From positions 3,186-67,185 of the forward strand of contig NZ_MAPV01000011.1 of NCBI RefSeq assembly GCF_001700505.1: DNA of 64,000 bases, read 5' to 3'. Within the stretch, counting starts at the first letter, position 1; every line of letters begins with the position of its first letter. The stretch comes from Streptomyces mutomycini. Its GTDB lineage: Bacteria > Actinomycetota > Actinomycetes > Streptomycetales > Streptomycetaceae. The notes below the pieces were generated by a model. The model searched no databases, had not been told where the DNA came from, and was given only the letters and a program-made list of their open reading frames with translations. Made by a program: the position numbers and the translations under genes. Below are positions 53,421-62,418 of this stretch, piece after piece.

Positions 53421-54883
53421 ACGACCTCGTCCGCCAGCACACAGCCCTGAGTGACACCGACCTCGAGTGGCTCCATCTGCTGGTCTCGGAGTGGCAGCTG
53501 CTCTCCGACCTGTCATTCGCCGACCTCGTCCTGTGGGTGCCCACCCGTGACGGGACCCGCTACGTGTCCGTGGCGCAGATGCGGCCCAACACCGGCCCCA
53601 CCTCCTATCAGGACGACATGGTCGGCCACCTCGTGCCCCGTGGCCGCCGGCCGCTGCTGGACGCCGCCCTGGACGAGGGCCGCATCGTGCGTGAAGGCGA
53701 CCCGGAGTGGCGGGAGGAGGTGCCCGTCCGGGTCGAGTCGATCCCCGTACGGAGGGAGGGCCGGATCCTCGGCGTCATCGCCAGGAACACCAACCTCCTC
53801 ACCGTGCGCACGCCGTCCCGGCTGGAGCTCACCTACCTCCAGTCCGCCTCGGACCTCGCCCAGATGATCGCCGCCGGGTCCTTCCCGTTCCCCGGCCAGC
53901 AGGTCGACATGGACGCCTCGCCACGCGTCGGCGACGGGCTGATCAGGCTCGACGCCGACGGCGTCGTGCAGTACGCCAGCCCCAACGGCCTCTCCGCCTA
54001 TCACCGGCTCGGCCTGGCCTCGGACCTCGTCGGCCACAACCTGGGCGAGACCACCGCGGAACTCGCGCCGTCGCGCGGGCCGGTGGACGAGGCCCTGGTC
54101 AAGGTGGCGAGCGGCTACGCGCCCCGGGAGTTCGAGGTCGAGGGCGCCGGCGGGGTCATCCAGCTGCGCGCGATCCCGCTCAAGCCCAAGGGGGTGCGCA
54201 TCGGTTCGCTGGTGCTGCTCCGTGACGTCACGGAACTCCGGCGCCGCGAGCGGGAATTGATCACGAAGGACGCCACCATCCGGGAGATCCATCACCGGGT
54301 CAAGAACAACCTCCAGACGGTGGCGGCCCTGTTGCGGCTCCAGGCGCGCCGGATGGACTCGGAGCGTGGCCGTGAGGCGCTCAACGAGGCTGTGCGGCGC
54401 GTCGGTTCGATCGCCATCGTCCATGAGACGCTGTCCCAGAATCTGGACGAGCGGGTCGAGTTCGACGAGATCGCCGACCGGGTGATCGCGATGGTCGCCG
54501 AGATCTCGCCGGGCAAGGTCACCTGCCGCCGCACGGGACGCTTCGGAATCCTTGACGCGGAGGTGGCCACTCCGCTCTCCATGGTGCTCACCGAGGTGCT
54601 GCAGAACGCGCTGGAACACGCGTTCACCGTGGCGGAGCACGGCACGGTGGAGGTGTCCGCGGTGCGCGGCGGCTCTCCGGCCGAGGGCCGGCTGCTGATC
54701 ACCGTGACGGACGACGGGCGCGGGCTGCCCGAGGGGTTCGACCCCCAGCGGGCCGGCAACCTGGGTCTGCAGATCGTGCGGACGCTGGTCGAGGGTGAAC
54801 TCGGTGGCACCTTCGGCATGGTGCCGGCCCCGGTGCGCGGCACGCAGGTGGTGCTCGACATCCCCGTACGGAACGACAAGTAG
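53408..54883 (+). CDS. PdtaS-like soluble sensor histidine kinase
   Basis: A 491-residue cytosolic kinase. The order is a GAF-like domain (about 20-170), a PAS domain (about 180-280), a HisKA_2 dimerisation helix with IHHRVKNNLQTV (phospho-acceptor His about 295) and an HATPase domain with 'VLQNALEHAF' (N box) and 'DDGRGLP' (G1). The layout is that of mycobacterial PdtaS, which signals to the RNA-binding antiterminator PdtaR; no PdtaR gene is adjacent. GTG start at 53408 (VPSMNDLV); ATG at 53417 is possible. Confidence 0.92.
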   Translation: MPSMNDLVRQHTALSDTDLEWLHLLVSEWQLLSDLSFADLVLWVPTRDGTRYVSVAQMRPNTGPTSYQDDMVGHLVPRGRRPLLDAALDEGRIVREGDPEWREEVPVRVESIPVRREGRILGVIARNTNLLTVRTPSRLELTYLQSASDLAQMIAAGSFPFPGQQVDMDASPRVGDGLIRLDADGVVQYASPNGLSAYHRLGLASDLVGHNLGETTAELAPSRGPVDEALVKVASGYAPREFEVEGAGGVIQLRAIPLKPKGVRIGSLVLLRDVTELRRRERELITKDATIREIHHRVKNNLQTVAALLRLQARRMDSERGREALNEAVRRVGSIAIVHETLSQNLDERVEFDEIADRVIAMVAEISPGKVTCRRTGRFGILDAEVATPLSMVLTEVLQNALEHAFTVAEHGTVEVSAVRGGSPAEGRLLITVTDDGRGLPEGFDPQRAGNLGLQIVRTLVEGELGGTFGMVPAPVRGTQVVLDIPVRNDK

Positions 54884-54913
54884 CAAGGTGGTGCGGCGGG
54901 CGCCGCCACACAG

Positions 54914-54951
54914 CAGTGGGCCCGGACCGTGGTGACGGTCCGGGCCCACTG
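54914..54951. terminator. Perfect 17-bp hairpin between the kinase and wblE
   Basis: CAGTGGGCCCGGACCGT and its exact complement flank GGTG, between convergent genes. Confidence 0.85.
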
Positions 54952-55069
54952 CGTGGTGCTCACGATGCGATGCGTTTCGGGGGTACTGCGCGCTGCGACT
55001 CGAAGGCGGGGTTGTGCGTACGCTCTGTACGCGCCGCCGGGCTGAGGCTCGTCGTGCGGGGGGCGTCGG

Positions 55070-55327
55070 TCAGGCGCTGGCGTTACGCGCCCGGTTGCGA
55101 GCGGCGCGGCGCTTCATTGCGCGGCGCTCGTCCTCGCTGAGGCCACCCCAGACGCCGGAGTCCTGGCCGGACTCGAGCGCCCACTGCAGGCACTGCTCCA
55201 TGACGGGGCAGCGACGGCAGACGGCCTTGGCTTCCTCGATCTGCAGCAGCGCAGGACCGGTGTTGCCGATGGGGAAGAACAGCTCCGGGTCTTCCTCACG
55301 ACAAACGGCGTTGTGACGCCAGTCCAT
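55070..55327 (-). CDS. wblE: WhiB-family protein WblE (WhiB1 orthologue)
   Basis: An 85-residue iron-sulfur WhiB protein with C9, C37, C40 and C46, the turn GVWGG (58-62) and a basic C-terminal tail (RRAMKRRAARNRARN). Length and layout match WhiB1/WblE, an essential, nitric-oxide-sensitive partner of the primary sigma factor. A short ribosome site (GAGAGG) precedes the ATG. A CRP-type site lies 43 bases upstream of the start. Confidence 0.95.
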   Translation of the reverse strand: MDWRHNAVCREEDPELFFPIGNTGPALLQIEEAKAVCRRCPVMEQCLQWALESGQDSGVWGGLSEDERRAMKRRAARNRARNASA

Positions 55328-55647
55328 GGCTGCTACCTCTCCTTGGTATTACATGCTGATGCTTGTGAATGTGAACGCTTTCACGAATCCCCCCGCGGAC
55401 AAAGGTCCGACGCCCAGATGAGCTGGATGTGGTCCTGTTGTGGTGAGGAGGGGTTCTGGCTCTCAGTGGAGGCCGATGTTGCGGGCCGTCCCGATCGCCA
55501 TGTAGAGATTCGCAAACCTCGGCGGCGGATACAACCCCTTCTGGAAAGTTTTTTTTGATTCCTCGGTGTCGACTAGGTCACAGCCGTACTTCTAAGGGGT
55601 GGGGGCCAGCCCAAACGTTCGAGTCAAAGGACTTTGGCCCCTTCCAC
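55328..55647 (-). promoter_or_regulatory. Long upstream region of wblE with a CRP-like site
   Basis: 320 bases without a gene. TGTGAACGCTTTCACG at 55370-55385 fits the cyclic-AMP receptor pattern TGTGA-N6-TCACA with one change. A run of eight A on the minus strand lies near 55550. The part next to the lipid kinase contains an AAGGGG...CCCCTT repeat that may end that gene. Confidence 0.5.
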
Positions 55648-56616
55648 TCACACAATCACACGCAGTGCACGGCGTACGCCTGTGAACGTCACGCTCGTAC
55701 GCAGTCCCAGGTGGTCACCGTCCATCTGGAAGGGCAGTGGAGCCTTTGAATGCAAGGTGAAGTCCGTGAGGTCGTGCATGGATACGGCGTGCTTGCCGTG
55801 TGGGCCCTTCTCGGGGCTCGAGGTGAGCAACTGAGTGGCGTACCGGGTCACGGCGGGGGTGGAGAGACGCTTCAGGCCGAGGATGTCCAGGGCGCTGTCG
55901 AAGGAGGCCTTCGGCGAGGCGTATATCGGACGATTCCCCAGGTAGGTCCAGGGGGCGGTGTTGCAGATTATCGACAGTGCGAGGTCGGTGACCGGGTCCC
56001 GGCCGGGGACCTCGAGGGTGATCTGGCCGGCGCGCCGGTGCGGCTCCTCCAGGAACTGCCGGAGCACCTGGCGCACGTACAGCGCATGGGTGGACCGCTT
56101 GCCCCGCTCGCGTTTCTGTTCGACCCGGCCGATGACACCCGCGTCGAAACCGAGTCCCGCGCAGAAGGTGAACCATCGCCCGGGGACGGCCTCGTCCGCC
56201 GTGCCCGGGGTGCCGGCGGCCAGGCCGAGCCCCACCGTGCGCTCGCTGCGGTCGGCGAGGGCGTCCAGGATGGCGCCCGTCGCCTCCACGGCGTCGTTGG
56301 GGATGCCGAGGGCACGGGCGAACACGTTGGTGGAACCGCCGGGCACCACGGCCAGGCTCGGCAGGTTCTCGGGGTCCGGTCCTTTGTGCAGCAGCCCGTT
56401 GACCACTTCGTTCACGGTGCCGTCGCCGCCCAGGGCGACCACCAGGTCCACGTCGTCGGAATCGGCGGCCCTACGCCCCAGGTCCCGGGCGTGGCCGCGG
56501 TACTCCGTGGTCACGGCCTCGATCTTCATCTCGCTCGCGAGGGCGTGGATCAGTACGTCACGGGTCCGCGCACTGGTAGTGGTGGCAGCTGGGTTGACCA
56601 CGAGAAGTGCGCGCAT
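55648..56616 (-). CDS. Diacylglycerol-kinase-family lipid kinase
   Basis: A 322-residue protein of the DAG kinase catalytic fold. 'VALGGDGTVNEVVNGLL' (about residue 60) is the nucleotide-binding GGDGT loop, and 'VVPGGSTNVFARALGIP' the second glycine-rich loop. Such enzymes phosphorylate diacylglycerol or sphingosine-like lipids, for example in phosphatidylinositol mannoside or membrane recycling. ATG at 56616 starts MRALLVVNPAA, the family N-terminus. It diverges from a small membrane protein. Confidence 0.92.
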   Translation of the reverse strand: MRALLVVNPAATTTSARTRDVLIHALASEMKIEAVTTEYRGHARDLGRRAADSDDVDLVVALGGDGTVNEVVNGLLHKGPDPENLPSLAVVPGGSTNVFARALGIPNDAVEATGAILDALADRSERTVGLGLAAGTPGTADEAVPGRWFTFCAGLGFDAGVIGRVEQKRERGKRSTHALYVRQVLRQFLEEPHRRAGQITLEVPGRDPVTDLALSIICNTAPWTYLGNRPIYASPKASFDSALDILGLKRLSTPAVTRYATQLLTSSPEKGPHGKHAVSMHDLTDFTLHSKAPLPFQMDGDHLGLRTSVTFTGVRRALRVIV

Positions 56617-56765
56617 GCCCGCCAGGGTACCCACCGCGCCGTACCGCCCTGAAGTCACGATCCACCGGGCTCACATCCGGTCACGCAGCGTGACGGCCCT
56701 TCCGTGGTGTGCGCGTCCCGGCCCCGGCTTCGCTTTCGGCGGTCCGGGATGCGAATCTGAGAGGC

Positions 56766-57215
56766 GTGAGCACTCAGCAGAACGCGCCCTCCCCGTCACC
56801 TTCGGCCGGCCCGGAGAAGCCGGGCCGGATCGCCGCCCTGGCCGCACTCAACGCGCTCGAAGGCGCGGCGCTCGTCGTCGGCGGGATCTACATGCTGGCC
56901 GTCGGGCTCCTCGGGCGGCCCGACAGCATCCAGCAGGCCGAGATGGGCGGGCTCACTCTGGTGGCACTCGGTCTGATTCCGCTCTTCGCCGCGCGTGGGC
57001 TGCTGCTGCGGCGCAGCTGGAGCCGCGGCCCCGCGCTCATCACCCAGCTCATGGCGCTGCCCGTGGCCTGGACGCTGCTGCGGGCCCAGGGCGCCCTGAT
57101 CCCCGCGGGCATCGTCCTCGCCGCGGTCGCCGTCACGGGGCTCGTGCTCGTGCTCAACCCCGCGACCACGCGGGCGCTGGGCATCCGGGGGCCGCGGACG
57201 ACCCCCGACGCCTGA
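56766..57215 (+). CDS. Four-helix membrane protein, unknown function
   Basis: A 149-residue protein with a proline/serine-rich N-terminus (1-20) and four hydrophobic segments. GTG start preceded by GAGG. No family function is known. It converges with the sigH unit. Confidence 0.8.
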   Translation: MSTQQNAPSPSPSAGPEKPGRIAALAALNALEGAALVVGGIYMLAVGLLGRPDSIQQAEMGGLTLVALGLIPLFAARGLLLRRSWSRGPALITQLMALPVAWTLLRAQGALIPAGIVLAAVAVTGLVLVLNPATTRALGIRGPRTTPDA

Positions 57216-57247
57216 TCCGTCGTAGTTCCCCTGCTCCCGCGGGCCGG

Positions 57248-58210
57248 CTACTCCTCGACGAGCAGTCGCTCGCGCAGCTGGGCGAGCGTCCGCGCGAGGA
57301 GACGGGAGACGTGCATCTGGGAGATGCCGACCTCCTGGGCGATCTGCGACTGGGTCATGTTGCCGAAGAAACGCAACAGCAGAATCCGCTTCTCACGCGG
57401 CGGGAGGTCCTCCAGCAGAGGCTTGAGCGACTCGCGGTACTCGACGCCCTCCAGTGCCTCGTCCTCGGAGCCCAGCGTGTCCGCGACCGCCGGTGACTCG
57501 TCGTCCGTGTCCGGGACGTCCAGCGAGAGCGTGCTGTAGGCGTTGGCCGATTCCAGCCCCTCCAGGACCTCCTCCTCGGAGATCCCCAGGCGCTCGGCCA
57601 GCTCGTGCACGGTCGGGGAGCGGCCGTGCTGCTGGGAGAGCTCGGCGGTGGCCGTGGTCAGCGACAGCCGCAGCTCCTGGAGCCGCCGCGGCACCCGCAC
57701 CGCCCAGCCCTTGTCCCGGAAGTGGCGCTTGATCTCGCCGACGACCGTGGGGGTCGCGTACGTCGAGAACTCGACGCCGCGGTCCGGGTCGAACCGGTCC
57801 ACCGACTTGATCAGGCCGATCGTGGCGACCTGGGTCAGATCGTCCAGGGGCTCGCCCCTGTTGCGGAATCTGCGGGCCAGGTGTTCCACGAGCGGCAGGT
57901 GCATCCGCACCAGCCGGTTGCGCAGCTCGGCCTTCTCCACGGAGCCGTCGGGAAGTGCCCGGAGCTCGATGAAGAGCGCCCGCGCCCCGCTGCGGTCCCG
58001 TGGATCGTGGTGCCCGTGCTCGCTCATCTGGACCGCCCGCTCCGCCTGCGGCTGCTCCGCCGCGACCGGACGGCCCTGTGTTCCGTCCGCACCGTTCGCC
58101 TCGCCCTCCGGATGCGGCCGGGCCTGCTGTTCCGGGAGGGCTGCCGGGCGTACCGCTTCCGACCGGATCGTCTCGTCACGCACAGGACCGTCCCCGTTCC
58201 CGTCGCTCAC
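57248..58210 (-). CDS. sigH: SigB/SigF-family stress sigma factor, SigH type
   Basis: A 320-residue alternative sigma factor. Region 2 (RMHLPLVEHLARRF; DLTQVATIGLIKSVDRFDP), region 3 and region 4 (MTQSQIAQEVGISQMHVSRLL) are complete. A disordered 75-residue N-terminal extension precedes region 2; S. coelicolor SigH has alternative N-termini of this kind, used in osmotic stress and development. GTG overlaps the stop of the anti-sigma gene by 4 bases. Confidence 0.92.
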   Translation of the reverse strand: MSDGNGDGPVRDETIRSEAVRPAALPEQQARPHPEGEANGADGTQGRPVAAEQPQAERAVQMSEHGHHDPRDRSGARALFIELRALPDGSVEKAELRNRLVRMHLPLVEHLARRFRNRGEPLDDLTQVATIGLIKSVDRFDPDRGVEFSTYATPTVVGEIKRHFRDKGWAVRVPRRLQELRLSLTTATAELSQQHGRSPTVHELAERLGISEEEVLEGLESANAYSTLSLDVPDTDDESPAVADTLGSEDEALEGVEYRESLKPLLEDLPPREKRILLLRFFGNMTQSQIAQEVGISQMHVSRLLARTLAQLRERLLVEE

Positions 58211-58620
58211 GCCGGCCCGGGTCCCGCGCCGCGCTGTTTGTACAGGCTGATGCTGACCGTACGGTCGTCGGCGACCGTGGAGTCGACCTTGCCGGCCAGT
58301 GCGGAGAGCACCGTCCAGGCGAAGGTGTCGCGCTCAGGGGCGCGGCCGTCCGTCGTGGGTGCCGAGACGGTCACCTCGAGGGAATCCCCGACGAGCCGGA
58401 AGACGCAGCTGAGGACGGAGCCGGGCACGGCCTGCTGGAGCAGGATCGCGCAGGCCTCGTCGACCGCGATGCGAAGATCCTCGATCTCGTCGAGAGTGAA
58501 GTCCAAGCGGGCTGCGAGGCCGGCCGTGGCCGTACGCAGCACCGACAGGTAGGCACCCGCAGCGGGCAGCCGGACCTCTACGAAGTCCTGGTTCCCGGGC
58601 TCGCCTGCGATCTGGGACAC
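58207..58620 (-). CDS. rshA: RsbW-like anti-sigma factor of SigH
   Basis: A 137-residue GHKL-fold protein of the RsbW type ('LDEIEDLRIAVDEACAILL' holds the N-box; 'VSAPTTDGRAP' follows). It binds SigH and blocks it. The GTG at 58620 has GGAGG 5 bases upstream, better than longer alternatives to 58722. Also named ushX or prsH in S. coelicolor. No anti-anti-sigma gene is adjacent. Confidence 0.9.
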   Translation of the reverse strand: MSQIAGEPGNQDFVEVRLPAAGAYLSVLRTATAGLAARLDFTLDEIEDLRIAVDEACAILLQQAVPGSVLSCVFRLVGDSLEVTVSAPTTDGRAPERDTFAWTVLSALAGKVDSTVADDRTVSISLYKQRGAGPGPA

Positions 58621-58850
58621 CCTCACCTCCAAGGTGGCACAAACTCGTTCGAGGCTCCGGGACGAGTGCCCGGGGCCGTATGGTCCGTCGTCGGTTCTGT
58701 GGTCAGGCGACGCTGTCGCCACCCATGATGCCGTGTCGCCGGGACCGCAGCCTTGCGATTACTCATCGTATGCACATGGGTACGCACAGTGGCTAGGGGT
58801 CTGCGGCGGTCAATTGCGAAGAACCGGCGCCGGTTTGACGTACCCAGGCG

Positions 58851-59111
58851 TCAGACGATCGAACCGTCCACGAAGCACCAGCGCCAGCTCTCCGACGAGT
58901 CGAAACTGCGCATCACGGGATGGCCGGTCGCCTCGAAGTGCGCCGAAGCGTGCTTCAGGGGCGAGGAATCACAGCAGCCGACATGCCCGCAGACCAGGCA
59001 CAGCCGCAGTTGCACGGGATGGGTGCCGGCGGCCAGACACTCCGGACAGGTGTCGCTGAGCGGGGCGGGCTCGGGGCGCGGCAGTTCCGATACGTGGGGG
59101 CACTCACTCAT
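58851..59111 (-). CDS. UBP-type zinc-finger protein
   Basis: An 86-residue protein consisting of a zf-UBP domain: CPHV, CPEC, CLVCGHVGC, and H..H..TGHPV ligands. In eukaryotes the domain binds ubiquitin C-termini; bacterial versions have no known ligand. ATG at 59111. It is divergent, 35 bases apart, from the antiporter gene and lies upstream of the sigH unit on the same strand. Confidence 0.88.
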   Translation of the reverse strand: MSECPHVSELPRPEPAPLSDTCPECLAAGTHPVQLRLCLVCGHVGCCDSSPLKHASAHFEATGHPVMRSFDSSESWRWCFVDGSIV

Positions 59112-59146
59112 GATGGCCACGTTACGTCGGATGTGAGGACAGCGAG

Positions 59147-60748
59147 ATGGACGCATTGCCGCTGGTGGCGCTCATCGCGGTGAGCGCGGTGGTCGCCGGG
59201 GCCGCCCGCCGGACACCGGTGCCCGCACCGCTGCTGCTGGTCGCGGCCGGACTGCTGGCCTCGTACCTGCCCGGAGTGCCCAGCTACACCCTGGACGCGC
59301 ACATCGTGCTGCCCCTGCTGCTGCCGCCGCTGCTGTACACGGCGGCGGTCGACAGCTCGTACCTGGATCTGCGGGCCAACCTGCGGCCGGTCGCGCTGCT
59401 CTCCGTCGGGTACGTGCTCTTCGCGACGATCGCGGTGGGCTGGCTCGCCTACCTGCTGGTGCCGGACCTGCCGCTCACCGCCGCGCTGGTGCTCGGCGCC
59501 GTCATCGCACCGCCGGACGCCGTCACCGCCGCGGCGGTCGCCCGCCGGGTCGGCCTGCCCGCCCGGCTCACCACGATCCTCCAGGGGGAGTCCCTGGTGA
59601 ACGACGCCACCGCCATCACCGCCTTCAAGGTGGTGCTCGCCGCGGCGGTCGGCGAGGGCATGAGCTGGGGCGAGGGGATCGGCGAGTTCCTGCTGGCGTC
59701 GGTCGGCGGAGTCGCCGTCGGCCTGCTGCTGATGGTTCCGCTGCACTGGCTGCGCACCCACCTCAAGGAGGCGCTGCTGCAGAACACCCTGTCGCTGCTG
59801 ATCCCCTTCGTGGCCTACGCGGCCGCGGAACGGGTGCACGCCTCCGGGGTGCTCGCCGTGGTCATCGTCGCGCTCTACCTGGGGCACCGCTCCTGGCAGG
59901 TCGACTTCGCGACCCGGCTCCAGGAGGCGGCGGTATGGAAGATGGTCGCGTTCGTCCTGGAGTCCGCGGTCTTCGCGCTGATCGGGCTGCAGCTGCCCTT
60001 CGTCCTCCGGGAGCTGGGCGCGTACAGCGTGACCGAGGCGCTCCAGTACGCGGTCCTCGTGTTCGTCGCCGTGGTGGTCGTGCGCTTCGTCTGGGTGTAC
60101 CCCGCGAGCTACCTGCCGCTGTGGCTGTCCCGGCGCATCCGGGAGCGCGAGGGGCCGCTGCCCTGGACATCGCCCCTGATCATCGGCTGGGCCGGCATGA
60201 GGGGCGTCGTCTCCCTCGCCATCGCCTTCTCCATCCCCCTGCTCACGCACGAGGGGGAGGACTTCCCCGCGCGCAGCCTGGTGCTGTTCCTGACCTTCAC
60301 GACCGTCATCGGGACGCTCGTCGTCCAGGGACTCAGCCTGCCCCTCCTGGTGCGCGTCCTGAAGCTCCCGGGACGCGACGTACGCGCCGAGACGCTGGCC
60401 GAGGCGCAGGCGCAGAGCGAGGCGTCGGCGGCCGCGGACGAGCGGCTGGACGGGCTGCTTGCCGACCCGGTCAACGCGCTGCCCGATCCCCTGACCCAAC
60501 GGCTGCGCGCCGTGATGGAACGCCGCCGCAACGCCGTCTGGGAACGGCTCGGGGCGGCGAACCCGGTGACCGGGGAGTCGGCGGACGACACCTACCGGCG
60601 GCTGGCGAGGGAGATGATCGCCGCCGAGCGCGAGGTCTTCGTACGCCTCAGGGACGAACGGAGGATCGACGACGAGATGCTGCGTGCCCTGCTGCGCCGG
60701 CTGGACCTGGAGGAGGCCGCCGCCTACCGGGAGTCGGACGGCGGCTGA
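59147..60748 (+). CDS. CPA1-family Na+/H+ antiporter
   Basis: A 533-residue protein with about 12 transmembrane helices and a 130-residue cytoplasmic tail. 'AVIAPPDAVTAAAVARRVG' and 'GESLVNDATAITAFK' (ND pair) form the ion site of CPA1 antiporters. It expels sodium in exchange for protons. Its 3' end overlaps the next, opposite gene by 25 bases. Confidence 0.92.
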   Translation: MDALPLVALIAVSAVVAGAARRTPVPAPLLLVAAGLLASYLPGVPSYTLDAHIVLPLLLPPLLYTAAVDSSYLDLRANLRPVALLSVGYVLFATIAVGWLAYLLVPDLPLTAALVLGAVIAPPDAVTAAAVARRVGLPARLTTILQGESLVNDATAITAFKVVLAAAVGEGMSWGEGIGEFLLASVGGVAVGLLLMVPLHWLRTHLKEALLQNTLSLLIPFVAYAAAERVHASGVLAVVIVALYLGHRSWQVDFATRLQEAAVWKMVAFVLESAVFALIGLQLPFVLRELGAYSVTEALQYAVLVFVAVVVVRFVWVYPASYLPLWLSRRIREREGPLPWTSPLIIGWAGMRGVVSLAIAFSIPLLTHEGEDFPARSLVLFLTFTTVIGTLVVQGLSLPLLVRVLKLPGRDVRAETLAEAQAQSEASAAADERLDGLLADPVNALPDPLTQRLRAVMERRRNAVWERLGAANPVTGESADDTYRRLAREMIAAEREVFVRLRDERRIDDEMLRALLRRLDLEEAAAYRESDGG

Positions 60749-61656
60749 CCGTCGCCCGGCGTCCGGGGCCGTCCGGTCACGACCGCGGTGACCGTGTGCC
60801 CCGGAGCGAAAGCGCCCTCTCCCGCGAGCACGGTCAGCCCGTACAGGAGTTTGGCCACGTAGAGCCGTTCGACGGGCAGACCGTGACGGTCCTCGAAGTC
60901 GTCGGCGAAGGCGTGCAGCTCGGGTGTCGTGCGGGCGTAGCCGCCGAAGTGGAAGCGGTCGTCCAGGGCCCACTGTCCGGCCGGGGCACCGAACGCCTCC
61001 TGCTGCAGATCACGCACCGCCGCTCCCAGGAAGCCGCCGCGCAGGACGGGGACACCGAGGGCGCGCTGCCGGGGGCCGAGCCCGGCGGCCAGGCCCGCGA
61101 GGGTGCCGCCGGTGCCGCAGGCGACCGCCACGGTGCCGGCCGGGCCGCGCAGTTCGCGGCCGAGCTCTGTGCAGCCCTGTGCCGCGAGCGCGTTGCTGCC
61201 GCCCTCCGGGATGACCGCGCACTCCCCGAAGAGGCTCAGCAGGCCTTCCAGGACCGCGGGAGAGGTCTTCGCGCGGTAGGTCGCGCGGTCCACGAAGTGC
61301 AGCCGCATGCCGTCGGCCGCGCATTGTGCGAGGGAGGGGTTCAGCGGCCGGTGGGCAAGCTCGTCGCCCCGTACGACGCCGACGGTGGGGAAACCCAGCA
61401 GCCGTCCGGCTGCGGCGGTGGCCCGGAGGTGGTTCGAGTAGGCCCCGCCGAAGGTCAGTACGGTGCGGCCGGCGGCGGCCCGGAGATTGGGTGCGAGTTT
61501 GCGCCACTTGTTGCCCGGCAGGTCCGGGTGGATCAGATCGTCCCGCTTGAGCAGCAGCGTCACGCCGTGCCGTGCGAAGCGCTCGTCCTCGGCCGGCTGC
61601 AGGGGTGAGGGCAGCACCGGCCGCAGCCGGGAGAGACCGAGCGCTTCGTCGTACAT
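60724..61656 (-). CDS. PLP-dependent ACC deaminase/D-cysteine desulfhydrase family enzyme
   Basis: A 310-residue fold-type II PLP enzyme. The PLP lysine lies in LPGNKWRKL (about residue 52), followed by 'TFGGAYSNHLRATAAAG' and the phosphate loop 'ACGTGGTLAGLAAGL'. Family members deaminate 1-aminocyclopropane-1-carboxylate or desulfurate D-cysteine; which one cannot be told. Its stop lies inside the antiporter gene. Confidence 0.88.
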   Translation of the reverse strand: MYDEALGLSRLRPVLPSPLQPAEDERFARHGVTLLLKRDDLIHPDLPGNKWRKLAPNLRAAAGRTVLTFGGAYSNHLRATAAAGRLLGFPTVGVVRGDELAHRPLNPSLAQCAADGMRLHFVDRATYRAKTSPAVLEGLLSLFGECAVIPEGGSNALAAQGCTELGRELRGPAGTVAVACGTGGTLAGLAAGLGPRQRALGVPVLRGGFLGAAVRDLQQEAFGAPAGQWALDDRFHFGGYARTTPELHAFADDFEDRHGLPVERLYVAKLLYGLTVLAGEGAFAPGHTVTAVVTGRPRTPGDGQPPSDSR

Positions 61657-61685
61657 GCCTTCATTGTGTGCCGCCCCGTGCCGCC

Positions 61686-62276
61686 CTACTTCAGCCGGTC
61701 GTGGATCCGGTTGCGCATGCCCGTCATCGAGAAGCCGCGCGGATCGACCTTGCCGGGCTGCCACTCCCGGTGTCCGATGACCGATGGGGCGTCCCAGCCG
61801 TGGAAGCGGCAGAGCGCCGCCGCCGCCTTCTCGACGGCCTCGAGCTGGACGGCGGGCCAGGGGTCCTCGCCGTCGCCGAGGTTCTCGCACTCGAAGCCGT
61901 AGAAGTGCCGGTTCCCGTCGGTGTTGGACTCGTTGTCCGACGGCAGTCGCTTCTCGGCGACCACGGCGCGCAGGACGTCGTCGTCGCCGAGGCCGGCGTG
62001 GTTGGCGCGGCCGTAGCCGACGAGATGGACCCGCCCGTCCTTGGCGATCACGCCGTGGCAGAGCGGGCCCGGCAGCCCCGGGTGTCCGTCGCGGCAGATC
62101 TCGACGGTGCGGGCCGTGCCCTTCGTGACGGTGTGGTGGAGCATCACACCGTGCACCGGCCCCCAGGGGCCCTTGTGATTGCGGTTGTGCGTACGCCAGT
62201 CGCCCACCTGGACGACGGTGAGTCCCTCGTTCTTCAGGGCCTTGAGGAAGTTGCTCGCTGACATGGGTGAGGACAT
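61686..62276 (-). CDS. N-acetylmuramoyl-L-alanine amidase domain protein (Amidase_2)
   Basis: A 196-residue protein of the T7-lysozyme/PGRP fold. Zinc ligands are in 'GVMLHHTVTKGT' (His) and 'SVIGHREWQPGKVDP' (His, then Lys-Asp in place of the usual Cys region). No signal peptide is visible, unusual for a wall hydrolase; it may be exported another way or be phage-derived. AAGGAG lies 7 bases before the ATG at 62276. Confidence 0.88.
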   Translation of the reverse strand: MSSPMSASNFLKALKNEGLTVVQVGDWRTHNRNHKGPWGPVHGVMLHHTVTKGTARTVEICRDGHPGLPGPLCHGVIAKDGRVHLVGYGRANHAGLGDDDVLRAVVAEKRLPSDNESNTDGNRHFYGFECENLGDGEDPWPAVQLEAVEKAAAALCRFHGWDAPSVIGHREWQPGKVDPRGFSMTGMRNRIHDRLK

Positions 62277-62418
62277 GTCCGACTCCTTTTCCGGCGGGGG
62301 AGCGTGTCCGTACAGCGCTCTTACCGGAACGCAAGGCTCCGGCAAACCTGTTCGGGCGCTGTTTGCACCTTGTGCGATTTGATCCGGACAGTCCGCGCGT
62401 GCCCTCGTGCGGGTGTGC

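Noticed and set aside
59108-60973. 621-codon minus-strand open frame opposite the antiporter
   Set aside because: Shadow frame composed of repeated arginine, aspartate, glycine and glutamine; no domain.
61686-62276. Prophage remnant based on a T7-lysozyme-like amidase
   Set aside because: No holin, structural or integrase genes are near; flanking genes are ordinary chromosomal genes.
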